Of a DNA stretch of 64,000 nt, positions 62,631 through 64,000 are shown piece after piece. The stretch spans positions 526,950 to 590,949 of the forward strand of contig NW_008709979.1 in the NCBI RefSeq assembly GCF_000327385.1, in the 5' to 3' direction. Within the stretch, counting starts at the first letter, position 1; each line of letters begins with the position of its first letter. The stretch comes from Lottia gigantea. Lineage: Eukaryota; Mollusca; Gastropoda; Lottiidae. Both the position numbers and the translations under genes were made by a program. The notes under the pieces were generated by a model. It did not search any database. It was not told where the DNA came from and saw only the letters and a list, made by a program, of their open reading frames with translations.

Positions 62631-64000
62631 ATTACTGGTCCTTCCCTTCATTTCCCCACGTTTCACCTTTCCTGTCTACTTGCCCGTTTCTCTTCTTCCT
62701 TCCTCTGTTAATTCGTCTTCTGTCCCTCATTACCTTGTTGTCCACTTCCTCTCGTTCCCTCTAATATCTTTCTTTCTTGCTTTGGTATGGCAAAATCGAG
62801 AGTAAAAGTTGTATAGTAGTGAACTCCTCCAAAGAGAAGTACCATCAGGTGTTTCGAAAAGAGTAAGAATGGGCTGCGGCCAGTTTTCAACTTCTCAGAT
62901 CAACGATAAGATCATACTACTTCAACAAAGTAAAACATGGCCACATGATGCATTTGCTCAATGGACGGTTCGGTGCCATAGTAATCACGAAACCTTCACA
63001 TCCAACTAGCAAGCAGCACTATGGAAGTTGTCTTTGGTAATAATCATTACATTGTCATGCAGACTCCTTCAGATACAGTGAGTCGGGGTAAGGTTTTGTC
63101 ATGAATTAGAACAATGGTAACCTGTTTGAACATCAGAAGACTAGTGTATGAAACTAGAAAGAGAATAACTATCAATTGTATCAATATTAGAAAAGAGATG
63201 GTTTGAAATCCAAACGTGTCAAGAATAGTTATTACAATGAATAACTTGACTGACCTAAATAACATTATTTCAAGTGAATCATTTCATCAATTGTGATTCT
63301 CTTTATAACTCAACCAGAAATCGAATTCCATTTCTCAATTATAGGCTATTTCTGATAATTGTTGTCAATTGCAGCATTGGTTGAGATCATATTTCAACAC
63401 AGTGTTGCTCCTTATCATTGATGCAGTTCGGAGAGATTACCATCAATGGGGGCGCCGGTGGGGTTACAGAGGAGCAATATAAAGAGGCGATCCTCATTGC
63501 TGATAGCTTGGTAAAAGCATGATTCACGCCGATACTTTCTGTTGAAATAAATAAGTAGGGCAGTTTTTGAGTTAATCTACTTGATGGTTTAGAAGTATCC
63601 GCTATTCATTGACAAAGGTTTATATTATTAATCTCTATCACAATATTAGTTTCAGAAAATATATCTTTCTGGCCAATTGTAACATTTTGTGTTGGCAGTG
63701 TGTATTGGCTAGATTCATCTATCAATATCATACTATTGACTAGTCACAATTTTAGTTTAACATCATGAAATAGATTTTAGGAATCGTACATATATATGAA
63801 ATATATAAACATGAATATACTCATAGATGATCGACATACAGTAACAACATACCTCTGCCCTCCCAATCGAGAACGAAAAACTTTGCAATAAGGACATGCA
63901 CTATGTTATGAGGGAAATTTTGTGAGGGCAGCGGTTTTTAATTGCCTAGTATTCTTTAATGCACAGACTGTTTATTGTCTTATCGACTGTCACCCCGTCC

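Larger units (their letters stand above)
59073..64000. other. Upstream flank of the mucin-like gene; repeats, no other gene seen
   Basis: The promoter of the minus-strand gene should lie just right of 59072, but no element is certain. From about 60.2 kb repeats dominate (listed separately). Open frames are under 86 residues and featureless. The last kilobase shows nothing I can name. Confidence 0.45.

Overview
The window looks like nuclear DNA of a lophotrochozoan animal, most likely a mollusc. It is AT-rich and has small exons with GT..AG introns and many short dispersed repeats, including a repeat with GTCC-rich ends and tRNA-derived SINEs of kinds I associate with mollusc genomes. The strongest clue is the gene content: two genes that fuse a myosin motor head to a multi-pass chitin synthase. 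This architecture is established for mollusc shell-forming chitin synthases and is also known in brachiopods, so the phylum is inference.

Layout. 1-4.4 kb holds only repeats. 4397-23705 (+) is myosin-chitin synthase A: 29 exons, about 2251 residues, poly(A) signal at 24163. 24.2-32.0 kb is intergenic, with repeats and a G-rich tract. 32046-47144 (+) is paralogue B: 29 exons, 2305 residues, poly(A) signal at 47367. A second 24-base minisatellite-bearing intron and a TIR element lie inside B. 47.4-50.5 kb shows no gene. 50957-59072 (-) is a third gene, convergent with B. I rebuilt it exon by exon as a secreted-then-anchored protein with a signal peptide, a Cys-bearing ectodomain, a basic furin-like site, a long Ser/Thr/Pro mucin-like stretch, one membrane helix and a short tail. 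The tail can end in two ways, one of them through a 15-base microexon. 59.1-64 kb is repeats.

How the parts may work together. In A and B the motor would sit in the cytosol and engage actin, while the GT2 catalytic core polymerises UDP-GlcNAc and the surrounding helices export chitin. Both copies keep the P-loop, switch I, switch II and the catalytic DGD, EDRW and QRRRW motifs, so neither looks like a pseudogene. The two genes arose by tandem duplication: nearly every exon has the same length and phase. They differ in one intron each, in the linker, in myosin loop 2 and in a proline tract. The mucin-like neighbour could be a cell-surface or matrix protein, but no functional link to chitin deposition is shown by the sequence.

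Limits. All exon joins come from reading splice signals and phase by eye, without transcripts or alignments. The exon 2 donor of A and the 5' exons of the third gene are uncertain.
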